Source: Nectonema munidae (lineage: Eukaryota > Nematomorpha > Nectonematoida > Nectonematidae). Taken from it: DNA of 64,000 nucleotides. Shown piece after piece: positions 13,001 to 22,989 of this stretch. Numbering within the stretch: the stretch's first letter is position 1; each line of letters starts with the position of its first letter. The notes under the pieces are model-generated. The model saw only the letters and a program-made list of their open reading frames with translations. It was not told the DNA's origin and did no database searches. Location of the stretch: positions 124,001-188,000 of the forward strand of contig JAUIRK010000057.1 of the NCBI GenBank assembly GCA_030549495.1. Direction: 5' to 3'. A program made the position numbers and the translations under genes.

Positions 13001-16000
13001 AAAATAGATTTGCAGATTGTAAATAAGTAATGACAAAGTGGTATTTATGCATTTAAATTCTTAAAATTTCCTCACGTTTCAGAATTTTTTTAAGAACTCA
13101 CCCCGCCCCTTAAAAGTTTCTCACGCCCTAAAAATGGGGCATGCCCCTTAGGTTAAGAACCACTGTATTAGTGTTCGAAAAATGGGAACATTTTTTGTTA
13201 AATATTTGAAACATGAATTAAACATTCTAAACACTTCTCAGATTAGATGTAGAGCTTATTATAGATAAGCTTCATCTATTTCTGTATTAAATAATAATTG
13301 ATTATTTTTTCTACCTTGACATTTTTTTTATAATTGCAGGGTTGGTATATAGGGGTTCGAATAAAAGAATGCAGACAACCTACAATATGCGGGTTGTCTG
13401 CTTATACCTACAAATGGGATTGGGTTGAATGAATCTTTATAATTAAAAATTTTCACGCGCTCTGAATTAATAACGGTCAAAAGTTCATTTTTGCAATGTA
13501 TTCTAAAGTGGATGTCACGGAATGCATGTTCCTATATTTGGCTCAAAACCACATTTTAAAGTAGCACTGCAATTCGCATATCTCTTTTGATGACCATCAT
13601 ATATAAAATATAAGAAGAGATTTCGTCAGTTGTGATGTATTTTTTTCACTTTTCGCTGCAGACTGCAGTAGCAGAGCCCGTGGTACATATGAATTTTTGG
13701 ACAAATAACCTAGTTTAATAAAATAAGAAAACTATATTTTCAACCTAAAAGCATGCAAATATTTTGACAAATGAACTGACTGTAGTCAGGGCCGGCCTTA
13801 GGCCACTGCAACCTACGCAGCCCCGCGCTTCTCATTTTTCATTTTGATGATATATTGTATGATTTCGCTAAATGCAAGGTTCGCAAAGTAAAGTTACTTT
13901 GATCGTCATTTTGTGTTAATGAAAAAGTAATAAAACAAATCCCTTTTCTTTTTTTCAAAATCTTATTTCTCACTTTTAATCTTTTTTCCTACCCACACTG
14001 GGCCCCGCGCAATCCATACTAGGGCCGGCCCTGATTGTAGTGATGGTCTTTATACTGAAACGCTTATTATTGGTTGGAGGCAGGGTCAACAAATACCATT
14101 TTTGAAGAAATTTCTTAAAATGGATGCCAGGTTTCAGCTTACACAATTACATCACATTTTTTTGCTTTATTACGAGAAAAGTTTTAAATGATACCGTCAA
14201 AATTCGTCTCCATCAGATGAGATAGCAATTTTTAAGTTTTCTCTCATTTCTAACAATTGACTCATATTTTATGTGTATATATTATTTTTATATTTGCCAA
14301 CACAAAAAGTGTCGCCTCCTGTCATATGTGCTCTCTGCTCCGGTATGTAAGGGTTGCTATCACTGTGCATATTGAAGAGTTTTAGCGTGAATGAGATTCT
14401 ATTTTTAAATTTTATCCACAAAATTTCGCTTGTCGTAGGTTTGCAAAATACAGGAAGAACCGGTGCCATCAATTGGTTCTGTTCGTGGAAGGCTCTAAAG
14501 TGTTGCGTGTGTTTTATGTAAATTTGTAAGAATTGTATTAATAGCCTCATTAAATATTAATTTCAATCATTATTGTGTATCAACATTTTCTTACTTAATT
14601 CTAGCTAAGAATTCTCATCGAACTCGATTAACGGATGAACATTTGGAAGATCAATTGAAACTGACAACTAGCATGAAAATAGAGTCTGAAATCAAAATGC
14701 TCTCTCAAAACAGCAAAAGCAAAAAAAGTGATTGATAGTACTAAATCATTTTTTTGCTTATGTAATTTATTCAAAAAAAAATTTTTTCTTTAGTATCATT
14801 TTGTTTAAAAAAATTATGCGGCCTTCTATAGACATAACAACATATTGTAAACGGTATTTAAAGATAAAATGGTTTCCCACACGTGCCTATAAAAAAAATT
14901 CTCTGGGAAAACTGGTTTCGACGACTAGAAATTTAATCAACCTACTTAATTTTAGATCAAGTGAGGCCCATGGATAAGGGAGAGGGCAAGGGGGCTAAAT
15001 CTCACTGGGATTTATATTGTGTTCCTCCCTCCCTCGTGAAACTGCCTTGACAAGCTTTGCAGCCCCCCCCCCGTCCTTAGAGTCTCACGACCGAGTTGGC
15101 CAGTTAAGGGCATTATTACACATGTATTAGATAGTAATGGCGTTTTCAAGTGAGTAAAAAGATAAAGAAAATAGGTTACCAGTAATGAATAATATCATTT
15201 ATGAGGTAGATGGAATGCAAGCGGTTTTCAAAGTTACTTTCACGACTCAAGACACTGAATAGAAGAAGGAAAGAAAAAATTAGAGACAGTTGGGACGTTG
15301 ATGAGATTCAAGTCAAGGAAAGAGAATAAATGGCAGGGATAGAGCAACAGTTTAAAAGGGACAAAAGTTCAAACTTACTTCTTCAAAAATAATTGTATGA
15401 TTACATCGCTTTCTTCAACTTTGGTGCCATGCTTGATCACCCAATTTCTTCCGTTCTGACATAAAGTGTAAATATTAGGTGTATAGACATTTGGCTTGAT
15501 GCAAAGAAAATGATAATTTTAGCTTATTCACGAAATTTTCATTTCAAATATTGATTCTTTTTCCCTTTGTTTCTTCAGTTTATGCCATATGTTTTGTAAA
15601 TTCATTGTGATTATATTTACAAAATATATACGCTAGTTTTTTATACCCTTGAGCTCCCAATTTATTTACTCATTTGGGCTTCCTTACTAGTATCTACTAT
15701 ATTATATACAAATGGACAAATTTAAAAACGAATTATTCTCCTGATAGCATACTTAATTGCCTAAAATTCTTCCACACACCCAAAAACTTATGATCCCTCA
15801 CCATTTTGTATAAATTTTTTCACCGCCCTCCCCAACAATTGAAATCGCTCAAGGGTTAAGAACAGACCAGCGTTAGCCAAGATATATTACTTCTAGGCGA
15901 GGGTTGCCGGATTTCTACACTGCCAAACCGGGATAAAAATGGTACTGAAAAAAGATAAGAAACAAATTTTGTATTTCTTACAAAAACAATTAATATGAAA

Positions 16001-18999
16001 AATACTTTGAAGGTAAAAGATGAGTTTTTTTTACTAAATAAAGAGATAAACAATCACATTTAGGGGCACATTTTTTCAAACTCCTTTTTTGACATAAAAA
16101 ATTAGTAAATAAAAACCAGGACTCATTTAGAATTCCGCTGTTAAGTGACGGCAAAACCGGAAAAATGGCGGAAAACAGAGACATTTGGCAAGACTATTCT
16201 AGGCTCATATTTGAAAACGTTTTTTTCTGACCCACGAAAATATCCCAGAGAACTCTTTCTAGAGAACGGTAACACAAACAAAGCACAATTAAATACAAAC
16301 TGAAAGACTCAAACGTAGAGTGAAGCACTCATATAATAGATTAGCCTGTAACAAGAGTATGCCTTTGATATGATAATGGTAAAGCAAGTATAATTATAAT
16401 CATCTTGTCTAATCGTTGAATTCATGGGGGCCGAATTGCCTTTTAAGGGCATTTTATTTTTAGATGTTTTTGAAGTAGTATTTATTGTAAATAACTTTTT
16501 ATATGTTGTTGTTGTTGTTGTTAGCCCCTAGATATACTATCTTTATATGAGTATAATCTATCAGTTCAAAACAAGGCATTGTTTAAACTGAGAGAGTATT
16601 TCTATAAAAGCAAATACTCTCAGGGAAAAGTGTAGAATTTTGTCACACTTTGGCAGCAGCAGCGATAAACCAGTTTAATTTCAGCCAACCCGCAAAAATC
16701 CACCATAAGGTACTGCTGGCTTTTTGAATGCTTAACTTTGTACATACATACTACTAGCTTAATGTTTCACTTTTGTCTGTGGCCACATTATTTGCATCTG
16801 AATCACTTAAAAATATGACACTTCTATGATACACCTAAAATTTATGAGAGGCACTTTCGCCATGTGGTGACAGACTGGGAAGCCTGAGTTGATGTGGGGT
16901 AAACACATACCGATATGGCGTCTTTGGTGCACTTGGAAATGATGGCAGCTAAGAGCGATTGGAATTCAGTTAGATCCAAGTCATTGCATTCAGGCGATGC
17001 TTTGAGAAGTGAAGACAACTCCTTTTCCGCTCCCCCATATATCAATTCTTTGAGGGTGTCCTAAAATGGTGACCTTGTTTCTACTACTTGCATTGCATAG
17101 AAGATAAAAGATGGAAATAATGCCACAAGAAAAGGTAAATAACACAGAGAAATTAAGTGAGTAAACATTAGAATCTTTTATAATAAATTCTATTTGACTA
17201 GAAATTGGGGTTTTTTATTAATGGGATACTAAATTTCATAAATATTACAAATTTGATTAGTAAAAAAGTTTTAACCCACAATACAGTAAATTCCAAATTT
17301 ATAATTTAAAATTTTTGAAAATTTAATATCTTAATTATTATCTATCCTAATTTAAAAAATAATAAAACATCAATTTATTCATTTTGATACCTGAGAATTT
17401 AAAAAAGAATTAAATATTGATTTTAAAAATAATTCGTAATAATTTATGTCCACTTCATACAGCTACATCTAAAACTCGGAAAAAATGAAAATTTCAAACG
17501 GAGAATAAAAGTAAGATTCGTTACTTTATTAAAAGTACGTACATATTTAGATCCAGGATATCAAAGAAATGAGTACAGATTAGCAGCCATATCAGCAAAT
17601 ACCTTGATTTACGATTGAGAACAATGAATAGATGGTGTAATTTACTATATTTCACATCATTGTATTTACTACTTTGATAGTAAAGTTTACTCATGCCCTT
17701 GGTCACGCAATGCATTAGTACGATTTACAAGTGCAATTTCCCTGACAATGAAACATCGATGAGGAAAATAAAATTCTCGAAAGAGGTTATGATCCGTCCA
17801 AGACCATAGTGGTCGAAAATCTTGACTTTTCTTTATCTTTATATGAATTAAATTTAACAGTTCCTTTATGTTGTTGTTGTTGTTGGTCCCATATTACGCT
17901 ATCTCATTATTAGCGTAATCTGTCAGTCAATTTTCGTCTTTTGCAAGGAAGTGATCACAGGTAAAGTATGGAATTTTTGTTACACTTTCGCGAGAAAAAA
18001 GGTGTAAATTCAGCTAACCCATATAAAAGCCAGAGTTAGCTGCTGCTGTCTTGAGTTACAGGCTTCTACATATGGCTTTAAAGTATTTAGATCCAAGACA
18101 GCCAGGCTGTTCTCGACTCTGCTAGTATGTTTATTATTTGGCACGGTTGGAGCAAAAATGAATGGATTCTAGTGCTGTGTATGTGCTGATTGTAGAGTTG
18201 CAAAGTGGATTCATGTCTGTTTTGGGATCGGATTTGGGGATATTCGCCAAGTAGTGGTGATTCGTTGGCTTTAAGTTTAGTAAGTTTAGGCAAAATGTAA
18301 ATTCAAAAAAGGAATGAAATTCACATTAAAAGCATCGTCCGAACAAGGTGAAAATCTTAGTAAAAATTGATGCTTCATTTTATAAAATACAAGCGAAAAA
18401 AATATGTAATGAATGTCACTGTATTAAATGGAAGGAAAATGACGTTAATTCTTAAAAAAAAATAAAAAGTAGGAAAATACTTCAAATTGGAGTTGAAAGC
18501 TTTCCTTCTGTGCAGAAAGATTTTTCTTGCTTTGCTCAATTTGATTTACAATTTCATCTGGTAGGTCAGGAGGCAGCTTACTTGTACTATACGTGACAGA
18601 TGGTGTAGGAAGTGGTGGTGTAACATATGGGTTGCCTGAGGATATATCAGACGCAGAAACTTGAGGAAAGGCGGAAATAGCATTGTTAGCACTATTAGAG
18701 TGGAAAAAGGAATTTGGGGGTAAGGAATATTCATTTGGGGGAATGGATTGATGGTTGTCGAAAGGCATCGGGTTGAAGTATGAAGGCACTTGCATGGGAA
18801 CGTGAAAGGATGGCGGATTGTTGTAGGATGGAAAGGCGGTTTGAGGATTACTCGAGCCCCCAGTCCACTGAGCACTGCCACTAGACGGCATCATGACTTG
18901 CTGTCTATCACTTTGATTGACGTACATGTATGGATGGGAGGGTGGGCGTGTTTGGTGGAAATTTTGTTGAGACATAATTGCATTTGAAAAATCTACCAT
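683..18999 (-). CDS. CHERP: CHERP orthologue (CID/G-patch splicing factor), 10 exons, 3' end off-window
   Basis: Recognised from conserved blocks matching human CHERP in order: an S/N/P-rich linker, the CID start (EFQSLLAAIISKCTKDAIS), the CID end (around NLWKNHKYFSAEIVE), a coiled region, a proline/asparagine-rich linker, the block PDLPYFDLPAGLIVDLVK, then DVDYKPLNAEELRLPP and EGWEYSGLYDLYKAK. Family knowledge: CHERP is a nuclear U2 snRNP-associated protein that influences splicing; CID domains can bind RNA polymerase II C-terminal repeats. Exons (minus): 18481-18992 or 18999, 16911-17060, 15379-15455, 11604-11769, 10379-10670, 8080-8409, 6848-7221, 5174-5307, 683-1078, perhaps 1-18. Splice phases agree at every junction. 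Missing: the N-terminal SURP domain, the CID middle (no exon found between 11,770 and 15,378), and the G-patch, which should lie left of the window. Identification is firm; the exact start is not. Confidence 0.9.
1590..4500 (+). mobile_element. Jockey/CR1-type LINE, decayed, antisense in a CHERP intron
   Basis: A degenerate non-LTR retrotransposon. A cysteine-rich remnant of an ORF1 zinc-knuckle tail precedes the endonuclease start at 1,894 (MNVQSIRNKYQELEFF, later LQETWL). A weakened endonuclease core follows near 2,300 (MGNFNIDLF). Reverse transcriptase blocks run from about 3,290: LVPIFKKGSR, NYRPISLI, IDLSKAFDIVPH, then MGALLFALYINDIYG and LLYANDIAIL. The catalytic YADD reads YAND, so it is inactive. 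The frame is broken many times. The same family recurs intact enough to compare at 25.5-28.4 kb. Its orientation is opposite to CHERP, which is common for elements tolerated in introns. Confidence 0.88.
4501..5173. other. CHERP intron, no gene
   Basis: Intronic AT-rich DNA downstream of the LINE. Contains an (AT)-rich microsatellite at about 4,612-4,647. No coding signal, RNA gene or inverted repeat was seen. Confidence 0.5.
5174..5307 (-). CDS. CHERP: CHERP exon: DYKPL block
   Basis: Encodes VEDVDYKPLNAEELRLPPLE, then a helix ending FYAKPNPDRPIN, matching human HEYKPLDPKDIRLPPP and the FYSPPSHDRPRN segment. Acceptor ttttttag (phase 0); donor AA|gtgaga (phase 2). Confidence 0.92.
5308..6847. 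other. CHERP intron with one orphan 80-codon frame
   Basis: Intronic. A minus-strand frame at 5,938-6,180 (MILYFLNRSMSFFHSNMEAL...) is open for 80 codons and has less biased composition than its surroundings, but I recognise no domain and see no paired splice sites. It could be transposon debris. The rest is featureless AT-rich DNA. Confidence 0.35.
6848..7221 (-). CDS. CHERP: CHERP exon: proline-rich linker 2 and YFDLPAG block
   Basis: Begins CQQASYAPFSFDQNPNFAPM, is rich in Pro, Asn and Met, and ends with PDLPYFDLPAGLIVDLVK. That last block is nearly identical to human VPYFDLPAGLMAPLVK and is diagnostic for CHERP. The donor AAG|gtaaaa is phase 0. Confidence 0.9.
7505..7631. repeat. piggyBac-type MITE, copy 1
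   Basis: About 127 bp with inverted ends related to TTAACCCGTTATCGACC; the right TTAA is intact and the left has become TTAG. The interior carries the motifs gcagacgat/gcagaagatt seen in the copies at 12.5, 49.4 and 55.7 kb. TTAA flanks and a CCC-start terminus are typical of piggyBac. It sits in a CHERP intron and has no coding capacity. Confidence 0.75.
8080..8409 (-). CDS. CHERP: CHERP exon: low-complexity linker 1
   Basis: Encodes KSRFSNVDEEGYSVPMDATS and a Ser/Asn/Pro/Gln-rich run ending NNYPRHQNFD. Acceptor tttttaag supplies two bases of a split codon. The donor GATC|gtagta keeps phase 1, as the next exon needs. The family is poorly conserved here, so the assignment rests on position, frame and phase. 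Confidence 0.78.
8410..10378. other. CHERP intron, no recognised feature
   Basis: About 2 kb of AT-rich intron. I checked for coding frames, tRNA boxes and inverted repeats. A B-box-like string near 10,118 is not supported by a cloverleaf. Nothing else stands out. Confidence 0.4.
10379..10670 (-). CDS. CHERP: CHERP exon: post-CID coiled region
   Basis: Starts MLEKPTEFFQTFKENF directly after acceptor aaatttag (phase 0). Continues with a charged helical run (EKELNEKYEDLSQMHEKFV) that matches human QLAFQQQIQTLKTQHEEFV, then an acidic/serine tail. The donor ACAA|gtacgt leaves one base (phase 1), which joins correctly to the next exon. Confidence 0.85.
10974..11063. repeat. Short hairpin (inverted repeat) in CHERP intron
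   Basis: Arms of about 19 nt, attatcagagagggtata on the left and ttatacccactctgataat on the right, are near-perfect reverse complements separated by about 50 nt. It could be a small palindromic MITE or a stem in the intron transcript. No target duplication was recognised. Confidence 0.55.
11604..11769 (-). CDS. CHERP: CHERP exon: end of CID
   Basis: Encodes SRKSIQHIKDSVEKKISLIY then AYTFHECEDEEKREKLSKLT and NLWKNHKYFSAEIVE, matching the last CID helices of human CHERP (KIARLLQLWEKNGYF). The acceptor is aacttttag with one base completing a codon, so it expects a phase 2 partner upstream. The donor is GAG|gtaagg, phase 0. The human residues between the previous exon and this one (the RLHLIYLINDVLHH core) have no counterpart here. 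Confidence 0.9.
12539..12676. repeat. piggyBac-type MITE, copy 2
   Basis: 138 bp, bounded by TTAA on both sides: TTAACCCATTTACGACC on the left and GGTCGTAAATGGGTTAA on the right. The interior has three gcagacga motifs, and next to the right end is a near-palindrome, gttcccaaataggaac. A non-autonomous piggyBac-like element in a CHERP intron. Confidence 0.85.
12850..13167 (-). mobile_element. hAT transposon remnant (ZBED-like transposase C-terminus)
   Basis: A minus-strand frame from about 13,052 to 12,852 contains ALWILTMFESTYLCDATFSM, the conserved hAT dimerisation-region motif (family form LFGSTYLCEQTFS). The right edge at 13,167 matches a hAT terminus when read inwards: CAGTGGTTCTTAACCTAAGG. 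Most of the transposase is gone, so this is an internally deleted, dead copy. The other terminus was not found. Confidence 0.7.
13779..14041. repeat. hAT-type MITE with 8-bp target duplication
   Basis: The element is 13,787-14,033 with inverted ends CAGGGCCGGCC.../...GGGCCGGCCCTG. It is flanked by actgtagt and attgtagt, an 8 bp duplication differing at one base, as expected for hAT. GC-rich ends contrast with an AT-rich interior. Non-coding and located in a CHERP intron. Confidence 0.88.
14603..14735 (+). pseudogene. hAT transposase C-terminal exon fragment
   Basis: After an acceptor-like ttaattctag, the plus strand reads HRTRLTDEHLEDQLKL and ends at a stop near 14,735. This is the conserved extreme C-terminus of ZBED/SCAND3-type hAT transposases (family form RTxLTDEHLE). 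No matching upstream catalytic domain is readable on this strand, so it is an isolated fragment, antisense within the CHERP intron. Confidence 0.65.
15379..15455 (-). CDS. CHERP: CHERP exon: CID helix 2 region
   Basis: Encodes NGRNWVIKHGTKVEESDVII followed by QLFLKK, aligned with human AGKNWMFSNAKSP. The acceptor is tatgtcag|AAC and the donor is AA|gtaagt, leaving two bases of a split codon (phase 2). The exon is only 77 nt long. Confidence 0.85.
15898..16197. repeat. Probable MITE with weak inverted ends
   Basis: The left end, gagggttgccggatttct, and the reverse complement of the right end, tagtcttgccaaatgtct, share a diverged TTGCC-based terminus, with further copies of ccggattt/ccggtttt inside. 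Boundaries are approximate and the target duplication is unclear. In a CHERP intron. Confidence 0.4.
16502..16725 (-). repeat. SINE-like retroposon with (AAC)n tail, copy 1
   Basis: Read on the minus strand, this is about 200 bp ending in ggggctaac and an (AAC) run at 16,505-16,522. It shares blocks with 17,870-18,060: gcagcag..., the ttggctgaaat block, and a gtgacaaaattctacac-like segment. A shared body plus a simple-repeat 3' tail suggests a short non-LTR or SINE family. I could not identify a tRNA-derived head. Both copies are in sense orientation within CHERP introns. Confidence 0.55.
16911..17060 (-). CDS. CHERP: CHERP exon: start of CID
   Basis: Fifty codons, phase 0 at both ends (acceptor ttttag|GAC, donor TCG|gtatgt). 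Encodes the coiled run DTLKELIYGGAEKELSSLL and the first CID helices with EFQSLLAAIISKCTKDAIS, almost the same as the human LLQPIIDTCTKDAIS segment. This exon makes the CHERP assignment secure. Confidence 0.93.
17866..18065 (-). repeat. SINE-like retroposon with (AAC)n tail, copy 2
   Basis: Second copy of the family at 16.5 kb, with the (AAC) tail at about 17,870-17,886. The body shares agctaac/gctgaat and gtaacaaaaattcc segments with copy 1. It is more diverged and about the same length. Confidence 0.5.
18481..18999 (-). CDS. CHERP: CHERP exon: S/N/P-rich linker
   Basis: Encodes a low-complexity stretch rich in S, N, P, Q and Y, ending in a helical segment (LPDEIVNQIEQSKKNLSAQK) that matches the human segment before the CID. 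The donor is GAA|gtattt at 18,481, phase 0. An ATG at 18,999 could start translation. Alternatively an acceptor (atggtag) puts the exon start at 18,992 with an upstream SURP exon that I could not find. Human CHERP begins with a SURP domain, so the second reading is more likely if the protein is complete. Confidence 0.85.
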
Positions 19000-19088
19000 T
19001 TGATAAGTTTAAAAAATACATCAATATTTAAAAAAAGTCATAGGTAATAGTTACGAGAACGGCTGATGAATAATTAGATTCCTCTTTC

Positions 19089-19760
19089 TTAACGCTATTA
19101 GTGATGGGGGGAGGGGGGGGGGGGGGATGCTAAAAAATTATTTGTACAAAATTGGTCGAACCATCTCTCTTCAAGTTTAGTGACTTCTCCTAAAATTGCT
19201 AGCTGCATCTTTTGATTCTATTTTCATGGTACCCTCTCATGTCTAAAACTGTCAATCAAAAAGAAAAATTAACATTTTCAACAAAATTTTGACATTATCT
19301 GTAGTTAAACTTATAACTTAGGGTCTATATTATATACTACCTTGAAAATTTATAATTATATACAGTTTCGAACGCATAACACTTTATATATTTAATTTTT
19401 TCTATAATCATGGGTACTTTTTAGAAAATGCATAAAATATGCATTTCTTAATCAAAATTATCTCCAAAAATCAAATTTTACATAAAATGTAAGTTTTTAT
19501 ACTAAATCGGCCATGCTGGTTTCATTTCTGGACTCAGTTTTTTAATTTAGGATTTGAAAATACTTATAAGTGTTAATCAAATTTGTGGTTTACTTCTAAA
19601 AATTTTCCAAAAATATTCATTCAAATTTTACATGAAATATATGTTTTTATACCAAATCGAGGATATCTTTATTGATGAAAAATCTTATTGTAAAAGAGTG
19701 CAATTATTCCAGCCTCATTCCAAAAGCTGTCAATCTTTTTTTATGACAATGGAGTACTGT
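19089..19760. mobile_element. piggyBac-like element, left arm (copy A)
   Basis: Starts TTAACGCTATTAGTG at 19,089, followed by a long G run and then a unique block (from about 19,145) identical in layout to the left arm at 37.6 kb. Two units of the arm repeat follow, recognisable by aaatcggccatgctgg. The copy breaks off near 19,760, where unrelated DNA begins. The TTAA and CCCTATTAGTGC-like terminus mark it as piggyBac type. Confidence 0.75.
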
Positions 19761-19986
19761 GATCTCTTTTCCTTGCAGCGCAAGTTCAAATGATTTCATG
19801 AATTCAAATATGTTCACTAAAAATTATCCACCTTGTCAAATATTTCACTTTCAGTGGCTGTACTGCCTAAAGTTTGGCAAAACAAAAAATTGTCTACCAG
19901 GTGCTTGTCAAATGCCTATTGTACATAAACGCAAGGCTGAGCTAAGTTTGCGGTATCCATCGAGAAGCAAGCATATTAAATATGGT

Positions 19987-20556
19987 GCCGGGTCAAAACG
20001 TCCGAAAACCAAAAGCCCGAAACCAAAACGCCCAAAAATAATAATTCGGGCGTTACTATTTTTTGAAGTTTATTCTATTTGGACAGTTTTCAAAACGGTC
20101 GATTTGACACGAAATGATAGCGATCAATTTGACTTGAAGGATAAAAGTGATCATACAAGAATACATTATTTCTTTGGTTTGAAAAACAATTAAACTACCA
20201 ATCAGTTTGAAACCAGAAAAGATGTGACTAATTTAAACAGGAAAACAAGATTATAAATAATTTCTGATTTTTGTTCAAAATTTCAGGAGTAGTTCAATTC
20301 GATAAGATTGATCAATTAGAAATCTTAAATCTGTTTTTATGCATGTGAAACAAGAAAGTGTTAAATTTAACATATTCTTAGAAAAATATATAAGATAATA
20401 ATTGGAAAAAAGAGTAGATACAAGAAGGCATCTTAAATTTTTAAATATTTTTTGTAGATTCAAGTTTCAGAATCGGATGATTTGATATCGGGCGTTTTGG
20501 TTTCGGGCGTTTTGGATTTCGGGCATTTTGGTTTTTGGGCATTTTGACTCGAATTC
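19987..20556. repeat. MITE with iterated CCCGAAACCAAAA ends
   Basis: A ~570 bp unit whose left end (gggtcaaaacgtccgaaaac...) and right end (reverse complement gagtcaaaatgcccaaaaac...) are inverted copies. Each end consists of several iterations of a ~14 bp block (ccaaaacgcccgaaa). The interior is AT-rich and has no coding signal. A long plus-strand frame crossing its left edge (19,759-20,193) is not a gene. Confidence 0.7.
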
Positions 20557-20829
20557 ATTAAATATATCTCTACAGCAAGGTAATATCAACTGTTCTCCTA
20601 TGTTGTCAAGATATATTTTTTTTTGAAACTTTTCAAACCATACTTAATATTTTGCAAAAACATTCCTGTTATATATCAAACATGGATTTATGCACTCGTT
20701 CAGCCAATAGTACCAAACTTGAGTGCTTCATTGCCAGGCAAGCTTTAATTGACGGGCTTTAGAAAAATGGATGCCAAAACTTAAACACGAAAAAAACCTT
20801 TTAAGCCATTAAGAAAAATGCACATTTAC

Positions 20830-21350
20830 ATCTATAAAATTTGGCCTGAAAAGCAATAATAGAAAGTACTCACTTCAAAGACTAACTTATTTATTCTTTT
20901 TAAATGTGCCTTATTTGCAAAAATAACAAATGACCCAATATGGGTGCAATATTTTACGCAAAACGATACATTCAGTATCCCCTTCTCGACCACCATGAAA
21001 CTTCTTCGCGGCACTGCGGACTCCAGTTTGAAAACCACAGAGCTAGAAGGTAGTGATGCAATCAGAAGTACAAACAAGGTAATTTGACCTAATAAAATCA
21101 GTGCAGTTATAGAGGTATTGAGAGGTTACAGTGCAAGTATAATGTCGGTAATAATGGTGGTGTGTTGATTGGTCAAAAAAATTTTTATAATAAATTTTGA
21201 AAATTATAAAAAAAAGTTCACCCCCCCCCCCTCCCCTCAATTTTAGGATGCGCGCCTCTGATATAAACCTATTAATATCCCAATTATTTATCTTAACGAT
21301 CATGTGAAGAATTTATGGAGCTCTAGACCAAAGCGTTATCCAGGTGATTA
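20830..21350. repeat. Fragments of interspersed repeat C and a hAT terminus
   Basis: Contains two separated pieces of the repeat also found at 33.5 and 58 kb: the gaaggtagtgatgcaatca block near 21,046 and the ccaaagcgttatccaggt block near 21,328. Next to the first piece, the minus strand reads ctgtggttttcaaactggag, a hAT-like terminus. A C run lies at about 21,221-21,235. Order and pieces suggest rearrangement by nested insertions. Confidence 0.45.
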
Positions 21351-22989
21351 GAGACGAAATAGAAGCTACATCTTTTGGTACCATACTTCGTGACATTTCC
21401 TATAATTGATAGCTGCATGTTTTGATACCATTTCCATGGCAGTTGAATGACCTTTTCATGCCTAAATCTGTCAATCAAAATCTAAAGTTAAACTTTTTCA
21501 GCAAAATTCTGAGAGTATCTCTAGTTAAGCTTATAACTTTAGTTCTATATTATATAGTCGTTTGAAAATTTATAAATATATACAGTTTTGAACACATAAC
21601 ACTTTCTAGTTTAAATTTTTTCAAAATCATGGTTACTTTTTTGAAAATGTCAATCAAAATTTTGAAGGATGAGAAATATATCTAATAAAATATACCTTCA
21701 AATTTTACATGAAATATATTTTTTATATCAAATCGGGCATGCTGATTTTATTTTTGGACTTATTTTTGGAATTTAGAAATTAAAAATACTTATAAGTGTG
21801 TAACAAACCTGCGGTTTACTTCTAAAATCTGTCTCTGAAAACATTCATTCAAATTTTACATGGAATATACACATTATTATAACAAATTAACAATAGCAAT
21901 TTCATTTATAAATTCTTTTTACATTTAGAATTTAAAAATGCTAATCAATGTGAATCAAATTTGCGGTTTATTTCTAAAATCTGTCTTCGAGAACACTGAT
22001 TAAAATTTTACATGAAATATAAACATTTTCATATCAAATCAACAATGTCAATTTTATTTATAGATTATTTTTGCATTTGGATTCAAAATTACCTATAAGT
22101 GTAGAATAAAATTGTGGTTCACTTCAAAAAATTGTTCCCAAAAACAAAATTTGCGGTTTACATCTAAAATCTGACACACATATTTATAACAAATCAACAA
22201 TGCCAATTCCAATTATAGATTGTTTTTGGATTTAGAATTTGAAAATACTTGTAAGCGTGAATCAAATTTGCAAATCAGGTGTTTTACACATATGTACGCA
22301 TTTTCAAGTAGGCTGAATCCAACAATGATGTTTATTTTTTATAAAAATTAATCATACCTGTCAAAAAATGATTGACATATGACGCTTCAACTGAAATAAA
22401 AGACTTCATGATTAAATAGTTATACGTAGCTATATATGTCATTTATTTTGTCACAGAACAAATAGAATTATAAGTAGGCAAAAAAAGAAAATAAAACTGA
22501 AAATGATATAGAACTAAAAACGGGATTTTATACTGAATTCAATGAGGTGATTTTTTTAATGAAATTAATTAAATACAAAACAAGGACTCTGTAGAGCATA
22601 TTTTGATGCGCAACATTTTATTTGAAGGAGAAAAGCAGTTCGTTTATACCATTCACTCTACAATATCTCGAAACAAGCTGAATCGGTCAATTTAAATAAG
22701 TTTCGTGTTTGACCATTTTGAGAAAGTTTTATAACGTATAATCAAACAATATACAAATGAACGAAGATGATAACGTTGAAACATAATTTATTTATAATTA
22801 AAATTTGATCGTTTTTTATATCTAATCATTTGGTTGTCGTATCGTTTCCCTAAAATAAAAAATATTTTCACCTCAACATGAGTTTTCTGCATAAAATTTG
22901 ATATTTTATTTAATAATTGCTGGCAGTATTTAAAAAAAGTAAATGATCTCCTTTATTAAAAACTGTCTAGGATAATAAAAATAGTTAAA

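Noticed and set aside
14269-14550. 93-codon minus-strand frame as the missing CHERP CID exon
   Set aside because: It lacks the RLHLIYLIND core, has no well-placed splice sites in the needed phase, and lies next to hAT debris.
19759-20193. 144-codon plus-strand frame
   Set aside because: It runs across the edge of the iterated-end MITE at 19,987 and has no recognisable domain; the Lys/Pro-rich part is just the MITE iterations translated.
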